DNA of 64,000 nucleotides from Urbifossiella sp046350095 (GCA_046350095.1 JAXMBA010000008.1:186001-250000); one strand, 5' to 3'; shown: positions 17,638 through 27,391, counted from the first letter of the stretch. Numbers and translations: made by a program. Notes: generated from the sequence alone by a model not told the origin.

Positions 17638-18603
17638 ATGACCGCATCCGACGCCGCCCGCGCCGCCTTCCGCGACAAGCCGCGCGGGCTGACCGACAAG
17701 GTGATGCCCGTCGCCGAAGCCGTCCGCCGGTTCGTCCGCGACGGCGACTACTTCGCGGCCGGCGGTTTCGGAACGAACCGCATCCCGACGGCCGTGCTGC
17801 ACGAAATCCTGCGGCAGGGCCGGCAGCAACTCGGCTTCGCCGGCCACACGTCCACGCACGACTTCGAGATTCTGTGCGCCGGCAACTTGACCGGCCGCGG
17901 GCAGACCCTCGCACTCGTGGACGTGGCCTACATCCTCGGCCTGGAAGCCCGTGGGCTGTCGCCGCACGCCCGCCGGGTGGTCGAGGGCGGGTTGAGGTGC
18001 GTCGAGTGGACGAACTACACGCTCGCCCTGCGCTTCACCGCGGCGGCGATGGGTGTGCCGTTCCTGCCGGCGCGGAGCATGTTGGGCACGGACACGTTCA
18101 CCCACAGCGGGGCGAAGACGTTGGCTTGCCCGTTCACCGGCGAAACGGTCGCGGCGGTGCCGGCCCTTTACCCCGACGTGGCGGCGATCCACGTTCACGA
18201 GGCCGACCGGTACGGCAACGCCCGGTTCATCGGCCCGTCGGTGGCGGACAACGACTTGGCGCGGGCGGCGAAGCGAGTCATCATCACCTGTGAGCGGCTC
18301 GTGCCGCACGAGGAGATGCGCCGAAACCCACACCTGACGACAATCCCCTTCCTCTGCGTGGACGCGGTCTGCGAGGTGCCGTTCGGCAGCTATCCGGGCA
18401 ACATGCCCGGCGAGTACTTCTCCGACGAGGACCACCTGCGCCTGTGGATGGACGTGGAGCGCGACTCGGCCGCGTTCCGGCAGTTCCTCGACGACCACGT
18501 TTACGGCGTGAAGGTCTTCCCGGAGTACCTGGAGCGCTGCGGCGGGCTACCGCGACTCCAGCAACTCCGGCACCGCGAGCACCTCTTGCACATGGGGCGG
18601 TGA
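17638..18603 (+). CDS. CoA-transferase alpha-subunit-like protein (GctA family)
   Basis: 321 residues of the family I CoA-transferase A-subunit fold: KVMPVAEAVRRFVRDGDYFAAGGFGTNRIPTA is the N-terminal CoA-binding region, and CPFTGETVAAVPALYPDVAAIHVHEADRYGNA is the conserved core. In this family two subunits move CoA between acids, with the catalytic glutamate on the beta subunit. No beta subunit is present within the window, so the protein may act alone, pair with a distant gene, or have another function. It follows DUF1579 by 12 bases. Confidence 0.8.
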   Translation: MTASDAARAAFRDKPRGLTDKVMPVAEAVRRFVRDGDYFAAGGFGTNRIPTAVLHEILRQGRQQLGFAGHTSTHDFEILCAGNLTGRGQTLALVDVAYILGLEARGLSPHARRVVEGGLRCVEWTNYTLALRFTAAAMGVPFLPARSMLGTDTFTHSGAKTLACPFTGETVAAVPALYPDVAAIHVHEADRYGNARFIGPSVADNDLARAAKRVIITCERLVPHEEMRRNPHLTTIPFLCVDAVCEVPFGSYPGNMPGEYFSDEDHLRLWMDVERDSAAFRQFLDDHVYGVKVFPEYLERCGGLPRLQQLRHREHLLHMGR

Positions 18604-18697
18604 CACTCCGCCGCTGCTGGTCGTACCCGCCTCCGCACTTTGATTCCCGTGGCGCACCTCCCGTAAAATCTCCCCCCAACACACCGGGGTACCCTCC

Positions 18698-20158
18698 GTG
18701 CCGAACCGTGCCGCTCTCGTGATCGCCGTTGAGACGTTCTTCGAGGCCGCACCGCCGGTCCCCTACGCCGCCGCCGATGCGGCCGAGTTCATGCGCGCCC
18801 TCCCCGCCGCCGGCTACACCGCCGACCGCTGCGTCCTGGTCGCCGGCCACCGCACCACGAAGGCTGGCATCGAATCGCATGTGGCTCGCCTCGGCAAACT
18901 CGTCGGGAAGCCGGATTCGTTGCTGGTTCTGCTGATCGGCCGGGCCCACAGTCATAGGGGCCGCGGCTACCTTGCCTGCGCCGACACACTTCCCGCCGAC
19001 CTGCCGGGTACGTCCGTCGCGGTTGCCGACCTGTTCGCGGCGCTTCACAAGACACGCTGCCCGGAGGTGACCGTGCTTCTTGACCTCGACCCGCTTGGCG
19101 TCACCGGCGATCTCGCCCCCGGCGGCCTCGACGAGGGCGAACTCCGAAACCTCTTGGACAACTCGCCGACGTGCGTCGCCCTGCTCGCGGCGGCGCCCGG
19201 CGAGCGCTCCCACGAGTCGGCCGCTCTCCGGCACGGCATCTGGCGCTCCCACCTGCTCGAGGCCTTTACCGGCAAGACGCGCAGCGGCGTCGCCAGTGAC
19301 GGCTCCCTGACCGCCGCCGCGCTGCACGCCTACCTCGCGGACGCGGTGCCGCGGACCCTCCGCCGGGCGTACGAGTCACCCCAGGAACAGACGCCGCTGT
19401 TGTTCGGCGACGCCCACGGCGGCAACGCCGTCGCCGACCTGGCGGCGCTGCTCGGCCCCGGCGGCGACCTGCTCGACCCGGCCCGCATGAAGCGGGTGGT
19501 GTTCCGCTCCGAGACGCCGGGAAAGGTGAAGGAGCTGGCCGGGTTCCGCAAGTCGCACAGCCTGCCGGACCGGGCCAACGACTGGGCGCGGAAGTACGTC
19601 AACCGCATCGCCCAGCCGGACATCAAGGCCGACCTCGACCAGACGTTCGACGCCGTCCGGGAGACGTTCGGCTACAAGCGCAAAGACCTGGACGCCTCCG
19701 CCGAGCGCGACGGGCTCGGCTTCCTCCGCACGCCGGACTTCGAGTACACGGTGACGGTGGAAGTGAACCCGGACGACCCGACGGAGGTGGTGTGGCGGCG
19801 CGACCTGAGCCGCCTCGCGGACCCCGGGTTCGTGCGGTCCGAGGGGTTCGCCGACGTGTTCGGTGGCCGCTTCGACCGACTCGTGTTCGAGTTCGCGGCG
19901 CCGGTCGATGTCGCCGAATTCGTGGACCGCATCGAGGACGCCCCGCCGGCGGGCGTGAAGGTTCACGTCGCCAGCGGCGCGGACGCGGCCGAGGTGCGGC
20001 TCTCGGGCTTCGCCGGCCGCGTGACCGTGAGCCGCACCGCCGTCACGATCGAGGGCCGGCCCGGGGCGGGGGCGTCGCTGTTGGAGCAATTCTTGGTGTT
20101 CCTCCGCACGTTCCGCGGCGTCGGCGAGCCGAAGGCGCTGCCGGGGCCGGTACACTAA
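18698..20158 (+). CDS. Caspase-like (peptidase C14 fold) protein lacking the catalytic dyad
   Basis: 486 residues from a GTG at 18698. The first ~240 residues follow the bacterial metacaspase layout: RAALVIAVETF strand, YAAADAAEFMRAL helix, LLVLL strand, GRGYLACADT and LAVADLF-like helix. Where active members have S-G-H-G this protein has I80-G-R82-A, and where they have LDxCHSG it has L128-D-L-D131-P-L-G, so the His and Cys are replaced by Arg and Asp. The remaining half is unassigned, with two beta-rich segments. It is probably a non-catalytic scaffold or sensor. Confidence 0.7.
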   Translation: MPNRAALVIAVETFFEAAPPVPYAAADAAEFMRALPAAGYTADRCVLVAGHRTTKAGIESHVARLGKLVGKPDSLLVLLIGRAHSHRGRGYLACADTLPADLPGTSVAVADLFAALHKTRCPEVTVLLDLDPLGVTGDLAPGGLDEGELRNLLDNSPTCVALLAAAPGERSHESAALRHGIWRSHLLEAFTGKTRSGVASDGSLTAAALHAYLADAVPRTLRRAYESPQEQTPLLFGDAHGGNAVADLAALLGPGGDLLDPARMKRVVFRSETPGKVKELAGFRKSHSLPDRANDWARKYVNRIAQPDIKADLDQTFDAVRETFGYKRKDLDASAERDGLGFLRTPDFEYTVTVEVNPDDPTEVVWRRDLSRLADPGFVRSEGFADVFGGRFDRLVFEFAAPVDVAEFVDRIEDAPPAGVKVHVASGADAAEVRLSGFAGRVTVSRTAVTIEGRPGAGASLLEQFLVFLRTFRGVGEPKALPGPVH

Positions 20159-20188
20159 CCCGGTTCACGCGCCACCGCCGGGGTAGAC

Positions 20189-21580
20189 ATGCCCGCCGCG
20201 CCCGAGCCGCTGCAAGTTCTCGTCATCGACGACGACAAGCTGCTAGCCGAGACGATCGCCGAGAGCCTGGAGCGGCGCGGCCACGCCGTCACCGTCGCCA
20301 CCAGCGGCCGGGCCGGCTCCGCGAGACTCGACAGCGACCCGTTCGACGTGGTGCTCACCGACCTCCGCATGGCCGACGTGGACGGCCTGGCCATCGTCGA
20401 GAAGGCCCGCAAGGTGCTGCCCGACGCCGAGGTGTTCGTCGTTACCGGGTACGCCGAGGTGAAGACGGCCGTGGAGGCGATGAAGCGCGGGGCGTCGCAC
20501 TACCTCACGAAGCCGCTCGACCTGGCCGAGCTGCGGGCGGTCGTGGACAAGTCGGCCGAGCGCGTTCGCACCGTCCGCGACCTGCGCCGGCAGCTGGACG
20601 AGAAGTTCGGTTTCGAGGGCGTCGTCGGCAACAGCCCCCGGATGCAGCGAGTGCTGCAACTCCTCAAGGCCTACGCCCCGACCGCGGCGTCGGTGTTGAT
20701 TCTCGGCGAGAACGGCACGGGCAAAGAACTCGCGGCCCGGGCGCTTCACACGAACAGCCCCCGGAAGGGGCGGCCGTTCGTGGCGATGAATTGCGCCGCG
20801 CTGAACGAGAACCTCCTGGACGACGACATGTTCGGCCACGAGGACGGTGCGTTCACCGGCGCGAAAGGCCGCCGGGCCGGTCGGTTCGAGCACGCCAACG
20901 GCGGCACCCTGTTCCTCGACGAGGTGGGCGACATGCCGCTCGCCCTCCAGGCCAAGCTGTTGCGGGTGCTGGAGAACGGCGAGGTGACGCGGATCGGCGC
21001 CAACGATTCGATCCGCGTGGACGTGCGCATCATCGCCGCTACCAACCGCGACCTGGAGGCGGCGATCAAGGACGGCAAGTTCCGGCTCGACCTCTATCAC
21101 CGGCTCAAGGTGGGCGTGGTCAGGCTCCCCGCCCTGCGCGACCGCCGCGAGGACGTGCCGCAACTGGCGGCGCACTTCCTGAAGGATTTGGCGAAGCGGC
21201 ACGGCAAGGTGGCGCCGAAGGTGGCGCCGGCGGTGTGGAAGGCGCTGGAAGCCCACGACTGGCCGGGAAACGTCCGCGAGCTGCGGAACCTCCTCGACTC
21301 CATGCTCGTCCTCGACCTGGACGGCGAGCTGACGCTCGACGATCTGCCCGAGGACTCCGGGCTGAAGCCGGCGGGTGAGGGGGGCGGGCCAGCGTCCGGC
21401 ACCGATCAGCTGATCGGCCGGCCGCTGGCCGAGGTCGAGCGATACTACATGGAAAAGGCACTGGAGCTGACGGCCGGGAACCGCGAGGAAGCGGCCCGGC
21501 TGCTCGGCATCGGCGAGCGGACGCTGTACCGCAACCTCCAGAAGTGGAAAAATGAAGGGAGCGGCTACGAGGCCGACTGA
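20189..21580 (+). CDS. NtrC-family sigma54-dependent response regulator
   Basis: 463 residues. Receiver domain (1-125) with acidic pocket VIDDDK and phosphoacceptor Asp58 in VVLTDLR; AAA+ domain (about 145-375) with Walker A GENGTGKE, the sigma54-contact loop GAFTGA, LFLDEVGDMP Walker B and the arginine-finger region WPGNVRELRN; and a Fis-type helix-turn-helix (EEAARLLGIGERTLYRNLQKW) at the C-terminus. It activates sigma54 promoters on phosphorylation. No histidine kinase gene is adjacent, so its partner is elsewhere. It starts 30 bases after the caspase-like gene. Confidence 0.95.
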   Translation: MPAAPEPLQVLVIDDDKLLAETIAESLERRGHAVTVATSGRAGSARLDSDPFDVVLTDLRMADVDGLAIVEKARKVLPDAEVFVVTGYAEVKTAVEAMKRGASHYLTKPLDLAELRAVVDKSAERVRTVRDLRRQLDEKFGFEGVVGNSPRMQRVLQLLKAYAPTAASVLILGENGTGKELAARALHTNSPRKGRPFVAMNCAALNENLLDDDMFGHEDGAFTGAKGRRAGRFEHANGGTLFLDEVGDMPLALQAKLLRVLENGEVTRIGANDSIRVDVRIIAATNRDLEAAIKDGKFRLDLYHRLKVGVVRLPALRDRREDVPQLAAHFLKDLAKRHGKVAPKVAPAVWKALEAHDWPGNVRELRNLLDSMLVLDLDGELTLDDLPEDSGLKPAGEGGGPASGTDQLIGRPLAEVERYYMEKALELTAGNREEAARLLGIGERTLYRNLQKWKNEGSGYEAD

Positions 21581-21661
21581 CCAGCGGCGATGCGGGTCAG
21601 TCGCCGTGCCACCCGGCAACTGAGCTTCCGCCGCCCCCGGCCGCCGGCCGATAACTTACGC

Positions 21662-23554
21662 ATGCCTCGCATCCTGCAACTTCCGCCGAACGTCGTTACC
21701 AAGATCGCCGCCGGCGAGGTCATCGAGCGGCCGTCCTCGGTCGTCAAGGAACTCGTCGAGAACTCGATCGACGCCGGCGCCACCCGCATCGACATCGACC
21801 TGGAAGCCGGCGGCACCGAACTCATCCGCGTCGCCGACGACGGCTGCGGCATCGAGCCGGACGACCTGGCCCTCGCCTTCGCCCAGCACGCCACCAGCAA
21901 GCTAACGTCCGCCGACGACCTGTTCGCCATCAGCTCCATGGGCTTCCGCGGCGAGGCGCTCGCGTCGATCGCCGGCGTCGGCAAGGTCACGCTCCAGTCC
22001 AGGCCGCCGGCGCTTGCCAGCGGGTGCGAGGTGCGGTGCGACGGCGGGGAGCTGTCGGCGGTGCGGCCGTGGAACGGGTCGCCGGGCACGCGGGTTGAGG
22101 TGCGGCACCTCTTCTACAACGTGCCGGTGCGGAAGAAGTTTCTCAAGAGCGTCGCCACCGAGTTGGGACACGTCTGCGAGACGGTCACCCGACTGGCCCT
22201 CGGGAACCCCGGCCTCCACCTCGTGCTGCGGCACAACGGCAAGCTCGTCTACGAAATCCCCGCGACGGCCGCGCTCGCGGACCGCATCGGGCTGTTCTTC
22301 GGCGCCGAAGTCCGCAACGCGCTGTACGAGATCGACAGCGGCCCGGGCCGTCAGCGGCTCGTCGGCTACATCGCCGACCCGAAGTGCGACCGCGGCAACG
22401 CCAGGCTGCAATACCTGTTCGTGAACGGCCGATGGTTCCGCGACCGCAGCCTGGCCCACGCGCTGCAGGAGAGCTATCGCGGGCTGCTCATGACGGGCCG
22501 CCACGCCGTCGGCTTCCTGTTCCTGACCGTGCCGCCGGACAGCGTCGACGTAAACGTTCACCCCACCAAGGCCGAGGTGCGATTCCAGGAAAACTCGCTG
22601 GTTTACTCGCTGGTCCGCGCCACGGTGAAGGCCCGGCTGCTCCGCGAGAACCTCGTACCCTACCTGGCTGCTCCGGCGGGCGAAGTGGCGGGTCCCGGCC
22701 CGCTCGCCGAGCCCGACACACCGGCGCTGTTCTCGCCGCGGCAGGCGGTGTCGGACCGGACCGTCGCACCGTGGGAGCTGCCGCCCGCGGCCTGGCGGGC
22801 AGAACCCGTCGCGCCGCCCGAAGGGCGCGCGGTCGATCCGTTCGCGGGGCTCGTGCGCACCGCGCCACCTGCGCCGCGGCTGCCCCTCGACGCGCCGCCC
22901 CTTGCCGATGCCGTCCACGCGGCCGAACCCGCCGCGCCTCCCTCCGCTGGCGCCACGAAACTCGCGCCGTTCCCGCTACCGCCGCCGGGCACCGCGCTGC
23001 AGGTTCACGACTCGTACCTCGTCCTCGAAACGCCCGACGGGATGCTCGTGATCGACCAGCACGCGCTGCACGAGCGCATCCTGTTCGAGCAGTTCCGCCG
23101 CCGCATCCGGGACGGCAAACTCGAAGTGCAGCGGCTCCTCATCCCGGAGCCGATCGACCTGCCGGCCGAGCAGGCGGCGCTCGTCCTCGAGGCGGCCGAC
23201 ACCCTCCGCGAACTCGGCCTCGACGTGTCCGACTTCGGCGGCAACACGGTGCTGCTGGCGAGCTACCCGACGCTCCTCGGCCGCCGGCCGCCGCACGAGA
23301 TTTTCCAGGGCGTGGTCGATTACCTGCTCACGAAGGAGCGCCCGCCGACGCGAGACGCTCTGCTCCACGACCTGACGGCGACGATGGCCTGTAAGGCGGC
23401 GGTGAAGGCCGGTGACCGGCTGTCGCCGGAGGAGATCGCGTACCTGCTCCACCTCCGCGAGATGGCCGAGGACAGCCACCACTGCCCGCACGGCCGGCCC
23501 ACGTCGCTGCGGTTCACCCGGCACGAACTCGACAAGCAGTTCGGCCGCGTCTGA
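21662..23554 (+). CDS. mutL: DNA mismatch repair protein MutL with endonuclease motif
   Basis: 630 residues from the ATG at 21662. The GHKL ATPase domain shows KIAAGEVIERPSSVVKELVENSIDAG, DDGCGI and GFRGEALASI, split by normal spacing. The Pro/Ala-rich linker covers about 335-440. The C-terminal dimerisation domain contains DQHA(465-468)-x2-E-x4-E, together with ACKAAVK and CPHGRPT, the three motifs of the metal-dependent nicking endonuclease found in MutL of bacteria without MutH. It is followed 12 bases later by a methyltransferase gene. MutS is encoded 6 kb away on the opposite strand. Confidence 0.97.
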   Translation: MPRILQLPPNVVTKIAAGEVIERPSSVVKELVENSIDAGATRIDIDLEAGGTELIRVADDGCGIEPDDLALAFAQHATSKLTSADDLFAISSMGFRGEALASIAGVGKVTLQSRPPALASGCEVRCDGGELSAVRPWNGSPGTRVEVRHLFYNVPVRKKFLKSVATELGHVCETVTRLALGNPGLHLVLRHNGKLVYEIPATAALADRIGLFFGAEVRNALYEIDSGPGRQRLVGYIADPKCDRGNARLQYLFVNGRWFRDRSLAHALQESYRGLLMTGRHAVGFLFLTVPPDSVDVNVHPTKAEVRFQENSLVYSLVRATVKARLLRENLVPYLAAPAGEVAGPGPLAEPDTPALFSPRQAVSDRTVAPWELPPAAWRAEPVAPPEGRAVDPFAGLVRTAPPAPRLPLDAPPLADAVHAAEPAAPPSAGATKLAPFPLPPPGTALQVHDSYLVLETPDGMLVIDQHALHERILFEQFRRRIRDGKLEVQRLLIPEPIDLPAEQAALVLEAADTLRELGLDVSDFGGNTVLLASYPTLLGRRPPHEIFQGVVDYLLTKERPPTRDALLHDLTATMACKAAVKAGDRLSPEEIAYLLHLREMAEDSHHCPHGRPTSLRFTRHELDKQFGRV

Positions 23555-23566
23555 TAGCATGACGGC

Positions 23567-24766
23567 ATGAGTGACCCGCGGTCGATCGTCGCCGCTGCCG
23601 TGCTCGGCCCCGGCTTCCGCCGGGGCACGTTCGCCGGCGTGGCCCGGGGCGAGAACCCGGCCGGTTGGGTCCGCGTGGTCGTGCGGCCGGTCGAACTGCG
23701 CGGCGGCCGCCAGCTCCAGTTCTCGTACTACGACGCCCGCCAGTGTCGCACGCACAACGTTAGCCGCGGCGAGGCCGAAGCACGACTCGATGAGCTGCTG
23801 TCGGTCGGATTCTCGGCCGTTCACCTCGACACGGACGCCGGCGGCACCGATATCCGAGTTTCGAAGAAGGGAAAGGTACATATCGGTCGCACCGCTCCGG
23901 CTACGGTCGCCGACACGGCTCACAACCGCGAGAAGGACCTGCCACTCCCCGAGGGCCGGGCGGACCAGGTGCTCGAAGCAATCGGCATCATGACCGCCGA
24001 CGGGCGGGTGCGGCCGACGATGCGGGCGAAGTTCACGCAGGTGAACGAATTCCTGAAGCACCTCGACCACAAGCTCGACGACGCAGGACTGGGCGGGCTC
24101 GGACGGCCGGTCGAAATACTCGACTGCGGCTCCGGCTCCGGGCACCTCACGCTCGCGGCGCACCACTACCTGAACGACGTGCTCGGCATCCCCGCCCGCG
24201 TCACCGGCGTGGACGCCAACCCTCACGTCGTGCAGAAGTCGGCGGCTGCCGCGGACCAAATTGCAGCCGACGGGGCCGGCTTCGCCTGCGCCCGCATCGG
24301 CGCGTACGACGGCCCCGCGGACGTCGTTCTCGCCCTGCACGCCTGCGACACCGCCACCGACGACGCACTCGCGCGGGCGGTCCGCTCCGAGGCGCGGTTG
24401 GTCCTGAGCGTACCGTGCTGCCATCAGGCGTTGAACGCCGTCGTAAAGTCGAACGGCCCCGCTGCGGTTCTTCGGCCCGTGCTGCGCCACGGCATCTTGC
24501 AGCAGCGCACCGCCGACATCCTGACGGACGCCCTGCGGGCGCTCGCGCTGCGGATCATGGGCTACCGCACGGACGTGGTCGAGTTCGTGAGCCCCGAGCA
24601 CACGGCCCGCAACCTCATGATCCGCGCAACCCGCGGCCTGCCGGTCGGTGACCCGACGTTCGTCACCGAGTACCGCGAACTGTGCCGCTTCTGGGGCGTG
24701 ACGCCGTACCTCGAAACCGCCCTCGGCGACAAATTCCGCCGCCTCGTCCGGGAGGAACCGACGTGA
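23567..24766 (+). CDS. SAM-dependent methyltransferase (methyltransferase-25-like)
   Basis: 399 residues. The N-terminal ~150 residues are a mixed domain of unknown role; the Rossmann methyltransferase domain starts near residue 183 with ILDCGSGSGHLTLAAHHYL, then VTGVDANPHVVQKS, VVLALHACDTATDDALARAV and SVPCCHQ. The HACD and PCCHQ motifs match the family that includes METTL25/RRNAD1- and GSTCD-like proteins, thought to act on RNA or protein. It is translationally coupled to the downstream hydrolase by a 4-base overlap and lies 12 bases after mutL. Substrate unknown. Confidence 0.85.
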   Translation: MSDPRSIVAAAVLGPGFRRGTFAGVARGENPAGWVRVVVRPVELRGGRQLQFSYYDARQCRTHNVSRGEAEARLDELLSVGFSAVHLDTDAGGTDIRVSKKGKVHIGRTAPATVADTAHNREKDLPLPEGRADQVLEAIGIMTADGRVRPTMRAKFTQVNEFLKHLDHKLDDAGLGGLGRPVEILDCGSGSGHLTLAAHHYLNDVLGIPARVTGVDANPHVVQKSAAAADQIAADGAGFACARIGAYDGPADVVLALHACDTATDDALARAVRSEARLVLSVPCCHQALNAVVKSNGPAAVLRPVLRHGILQQRTADILTDALRALALRIMGYRTDVVEFVSPEHTARNLMIRATRGLPVGDPTFVTEYRELCRFWGVTPYLETALGDKFRRLVREEPT

Positions 24767-25848
24767 CCCGCCTCGCCGCCCTCGCGTTGATCGCCCTGCC
24801 CGTCGCCCTCGTCGCGCAGCCGCCGGCGCCGCGCCTGCCGCGCGACAACCTCCTCGTCTACCGCGGGGCCGACGGCCAGGCGGCGGAGGTGAAAACGATA
24901 GCGGACTGGGAGAAGCGGCGGGCCGAAGTCGTCCGCGGCATGGAGTCGGTGATGGGGAAGTTCCCCGGTGACGAGCGGCGTGGGCCGCTCGAGCTGAAGA
25001 TCGAGTCGGAGACGGACGCGGGGAGCTACGTCCGCCGGCTCGTGACGTTCAGCTCGACTCCCGGCGGCCGCGTGCCGGCGTGGCTGCTCGTGCCCAAGGC
25101 CGTCCTCGACGGCAAGAAGAAGGCGCCCGCGGTGCTCGCGCTTCATCCGACGGACAACACCATCGGGCACGACGTGGTCGTCGGCCTCGGTGGCAAGGCG
25201 AACCGGGCCTACGCCGCCGAACTGGCCGAGCACGGCTACGTCGTCCTCGCCCCGAGCTATCCGTTGCTGGCGAAGTACCAGCCGGATCTGAAGGCGCTCG
25301 GGTTCGAGAGCGGCACCATGAAGGCCGTCTGGGACAACTCCCGCGGCCTCGACCTGCTCGAATCGCTCCCCTATGTCGAGGGGAAGCGGTTCGCGACCAT
25401 CGGCCACTCACTCGGCGGGCACAACTCGGTGTACACCGCGGTGTTCGACCCCCGGCTCGTTGCGGTGGTCAGCAGTTGCGGGCTCGACTCGTACCTCGAC
25501 TACTACCGCGGCGACCCGAAGAACTGGGAGCCGGAACGCGGCTGGTGCCAGACGCGGTACATGCGGAAGCTCGCCGACTACAAGGGCCGCCTCGCCGACA
25601 TCCCGTTCGACTTCCACGAGATGGTCGGGGCGCTCGCCCCACGGCACGTCCTGATCGTTGCCCCGACGAAAGACTCGAACTTCCGTCCCGACAGCGTGGA
25701 CCGAATTGCCGCGGCGGCCCACCCCGTATTTCGCCTGCACGGCCACCCCGGGCGGCTCCGGGTCGAGCACCCGGACTGCGAGCACGACTTTCCGACCGAC
25801 ATGCGCGAGGCCGCGTACAAGCTCTTTGATTCCGTCCTTAAACCGTGA
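24763..25848 (+). CDS. Secreted alpha/beta hydrolase (dienelactone-hydrolase/acetyl-xylan-esterase-like)
   Basis: 361 residues from a GTG overlapping the previous stop (gtga), with the signal peptide TRLAALALIALPVALVAQ. The hydrolase domain has TPGGRVPAWLLVP, the oxyanion region ALHPTDN, and the nucleophile elbow GHSLGGH near residue 215; HDCE-like acid and final His are in RVEHPDCEHDFP. Similar planctomycete proteins are annotated as dienelactone hydrolases or acetyl xylan esterases; export suggests action on environmental polysaccharide or esters. Confidence 0.85.
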   Translation: MTRLAALALIALPVALVAQPPAPRLPRDNLLVYRGADGQAAEVKTIADWEKRRAEVVRGMESVMGKFPGDERRGPLELKIESETDAGSYVRRLVTFSSTPGGRVPAWLLVPKAVLDGKKKAPAVLALHPTDNTIGHDVVVGLGGKANRAYAAELAEHGYVVLAPSYPLLAKYQPDLKALGFESGTMKAVWDNSRGLDLLESLPYVEGKRFATIGHSLGGHNSVYTAVFDPRLVAVVSSCGLDSYLDYYRGDPKNWEPERGWCQTRYMRKLADYKGRLADIPFDFHEMVGALAPRHVLIVAPTKDSNFRPDSVDRIAAAAHPVFRLHGHPGRLRVEHPDCEHDFPTDMREAAYKLFDSVLKP

Positions 25849-25978
25849 CCGGGCCGCGAAATCCGCGGAATTCGGGCCGATTTTTACCACAACCTGCGGC
25901 CGCGAGCGAACAATAGGATAAACGGAGGTGTCGAGAGAGGGACGGCCGGGCGGTCCGGCTGCATCCGGGAGGTAACCC

Positions 25979-26176
25979 ATGACCCGCTATCTGACCGGAC
26001 TGTTCGCCGACGCGCCGGCCGGGGGCTACACCTACACCGGTGGCGACCCGGCTCACACCACCGGCGACCCGATGATCGGGTGGCTGATCGTCGCCGGCGT
26101 GATCGCGGTTGCCGTTCTCGTCGCCTGGGTGGTTGCCCGCGTCGGCGATCTCGACAGCGTGTCCGACAAGCCCTGA
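25979..26176 (+). CDS. Small single-span membrane protein
   Basis: 65 residues with a strong ribosome site (gggaggtaaccc) before the ATG. An N-terminal Gly/Thr/Tyr-rich stretch precedes one transmembrane helix (MIGWLIVAGVIAVAVLVAWVVA) and a short acidic tail. No homologous family is recognised. It ends 9 bases before the aminotransferase start and is probably cotranscribed with it. Confidence 0.7.
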   Translation: MTRYLTGLFADAPAGGYTYTGGDPAHTTGDPMIGWLIVAGVIAVAVLVAWVVARVGDLDSVSDKP

Positions 26177-26185
26177 GTCTGCTGC

Positions 26186-27301
26186 ATGATCCCCGAGTCG
26201 TGGCTGGCGGAGCGCACCCGGCACATCGAGCTGTCGGGCATCCGCAAGGTGTTCGAGCTCGGCAAGTCGCTGAAAAACCCCGTCAACCTCAGCATCGGCC
26301 AGCCGCACTTCCCGGTCCCGGAGCCGGTCCGGGAAGCGGCCAAGGCGGCCATCGACGCTGGCCACAACGGCTACACCGTGACGCAGGGTGTGGCCGAGTT
26401 GCGCGACCGCCTCGCCGCCGACGCCGCGGACCGCTTCCCCAGCCAGGACCGCGACGTACTCGTCACCAGCGGCACGAGCGGCGGCCTGCTGCTGGCGCTG
26501 ATGGCGATCGTGAACCCCGGCGACGAGGTCGTGACGCCCGACCCGTACTTCGTGGCGTACCCGCACATGATCACCCTGGCCGGCGGCCGGATGGTGCCGG
26601 TCACGGGCTACCCCGACTTTGCGCTCGACCCCGACCGGATCGCCGCCGCGATGACGCCGCGGACGAAGGTGATTCTGCTGTCCACGCCCTCGAATCCGAC
26701 GGGTGTCGTGGCCGCGCCGGAGGCGCTGAAGGCGGTCGCGGAACTGGCCCGCGAGCGCGGAGTCCTCCTCATCAGTGACGAGATTTACCGTGCGTTCCAC
26801 TACGACGGCCCGGCCCGTAGCCCGGCCGAGTGGGATGAAAACGTGCTGGTCGTGGAGGGGTTCGGCAAGACCTACGCCATGACCGGCTGGCGGCTCGGGT
26901 GGGCACACGGCCCGAAGCGACTGCTGGCGGAAATGGCGAAGTTGCAGCAGTTCACGTACGTGTGCGCCCCCAGCATGGCCCAGCACGCCGGCGTTGCGGC
27001 GCTCGACTACGACGTAACCGCGCTCGTCGCCGACTACCGCCGCAAGCGCGACCGGCTGTGCGACGCACTGCGTGACCGCTACGAGCTCGCCGTCCCCGGC
27101 GGGGCGTTCTACCTGTTCCCGAAATCGCCGTGGGGCACGGGTACCGAGTTCGTGTCGGAGGCGATCCGGAACAACCTGTTGGTCATCCCGGGCGGCACGT
27201 TCAGCGGCCGCGACACGCACTTCCGCATCTCCTACGCGGCGACCGACGAGACGCTGGACCGGGGGATCGAGATCCTGAACCGACTCGCGACCCGGCCGTA
27301 A
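26186..27301 (+). CDS. Class I/II PLP-dependent aminotransferase
   Basis: 371 residues, fold type I. Landmarks are NLSIGQPHFPVPEPV, NGYTVTQGVAELR, VTSGTSGGL, STPSNPTGV with Asn170, ISDEIYRAFHYDG with Asp198, and the Schiff-base lysine Lys228 in GFGKTYAMTGWRLGW; the carboxylate-binding Arg is in HFRISYA. The family exchanges amino groups between amino acids and 2-oxoacids; aspartate or aromatic specificity cannot be separated by eye. It is preceded by the 65-residue membrane protein. Confidence 0.93.
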   Translation: MIPESWLAERTRHIELSGIRKVFELGKSLKNPVNLSIGQPHFPVPEPVREAAKAAIDAGHNGYTVTQGVAELRDRLAADAADRFPSQDRDVLVTSGTSGGLLLALMAIVNPGDEVVTPDPYFVAYPHMITLAGGRMVPVTGYPDFALDPDRIAAAMTPRTKVILLSTPSNPTGVVAAPEALKAVAELARERGVLLISDEIYRAFHYDGPARSPAEWDENVLVVEGFGKTYAMTGWRLGWAHGPKRLLAEMAKLQQFTYVCAPSMAQHAGVAALDYDVTALVADYRRKRDRLCDALRDRYELAVPGGAFYLFPKSPWGTGTEFVSEAIRNNLLVIPGGTFSGRDTHFRISYAATDETLDRGIEILNRLATRP

Positions 27302-27391
27302 CTACATACCCGTCGGGGGCTTCGCCGCGAGCGTCGGTTCAAGAATCCTCCTCACCTTCCCCCGAACCGCCTACCCGCTTATCGTTAGGGC

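Noticed and set aside
22976..24601. Minus-strand open frame of 541 codons
   Set aside because: Lies opposite mutL and the methyltransferase, both clearly real; composition is that of an antisense shadow.
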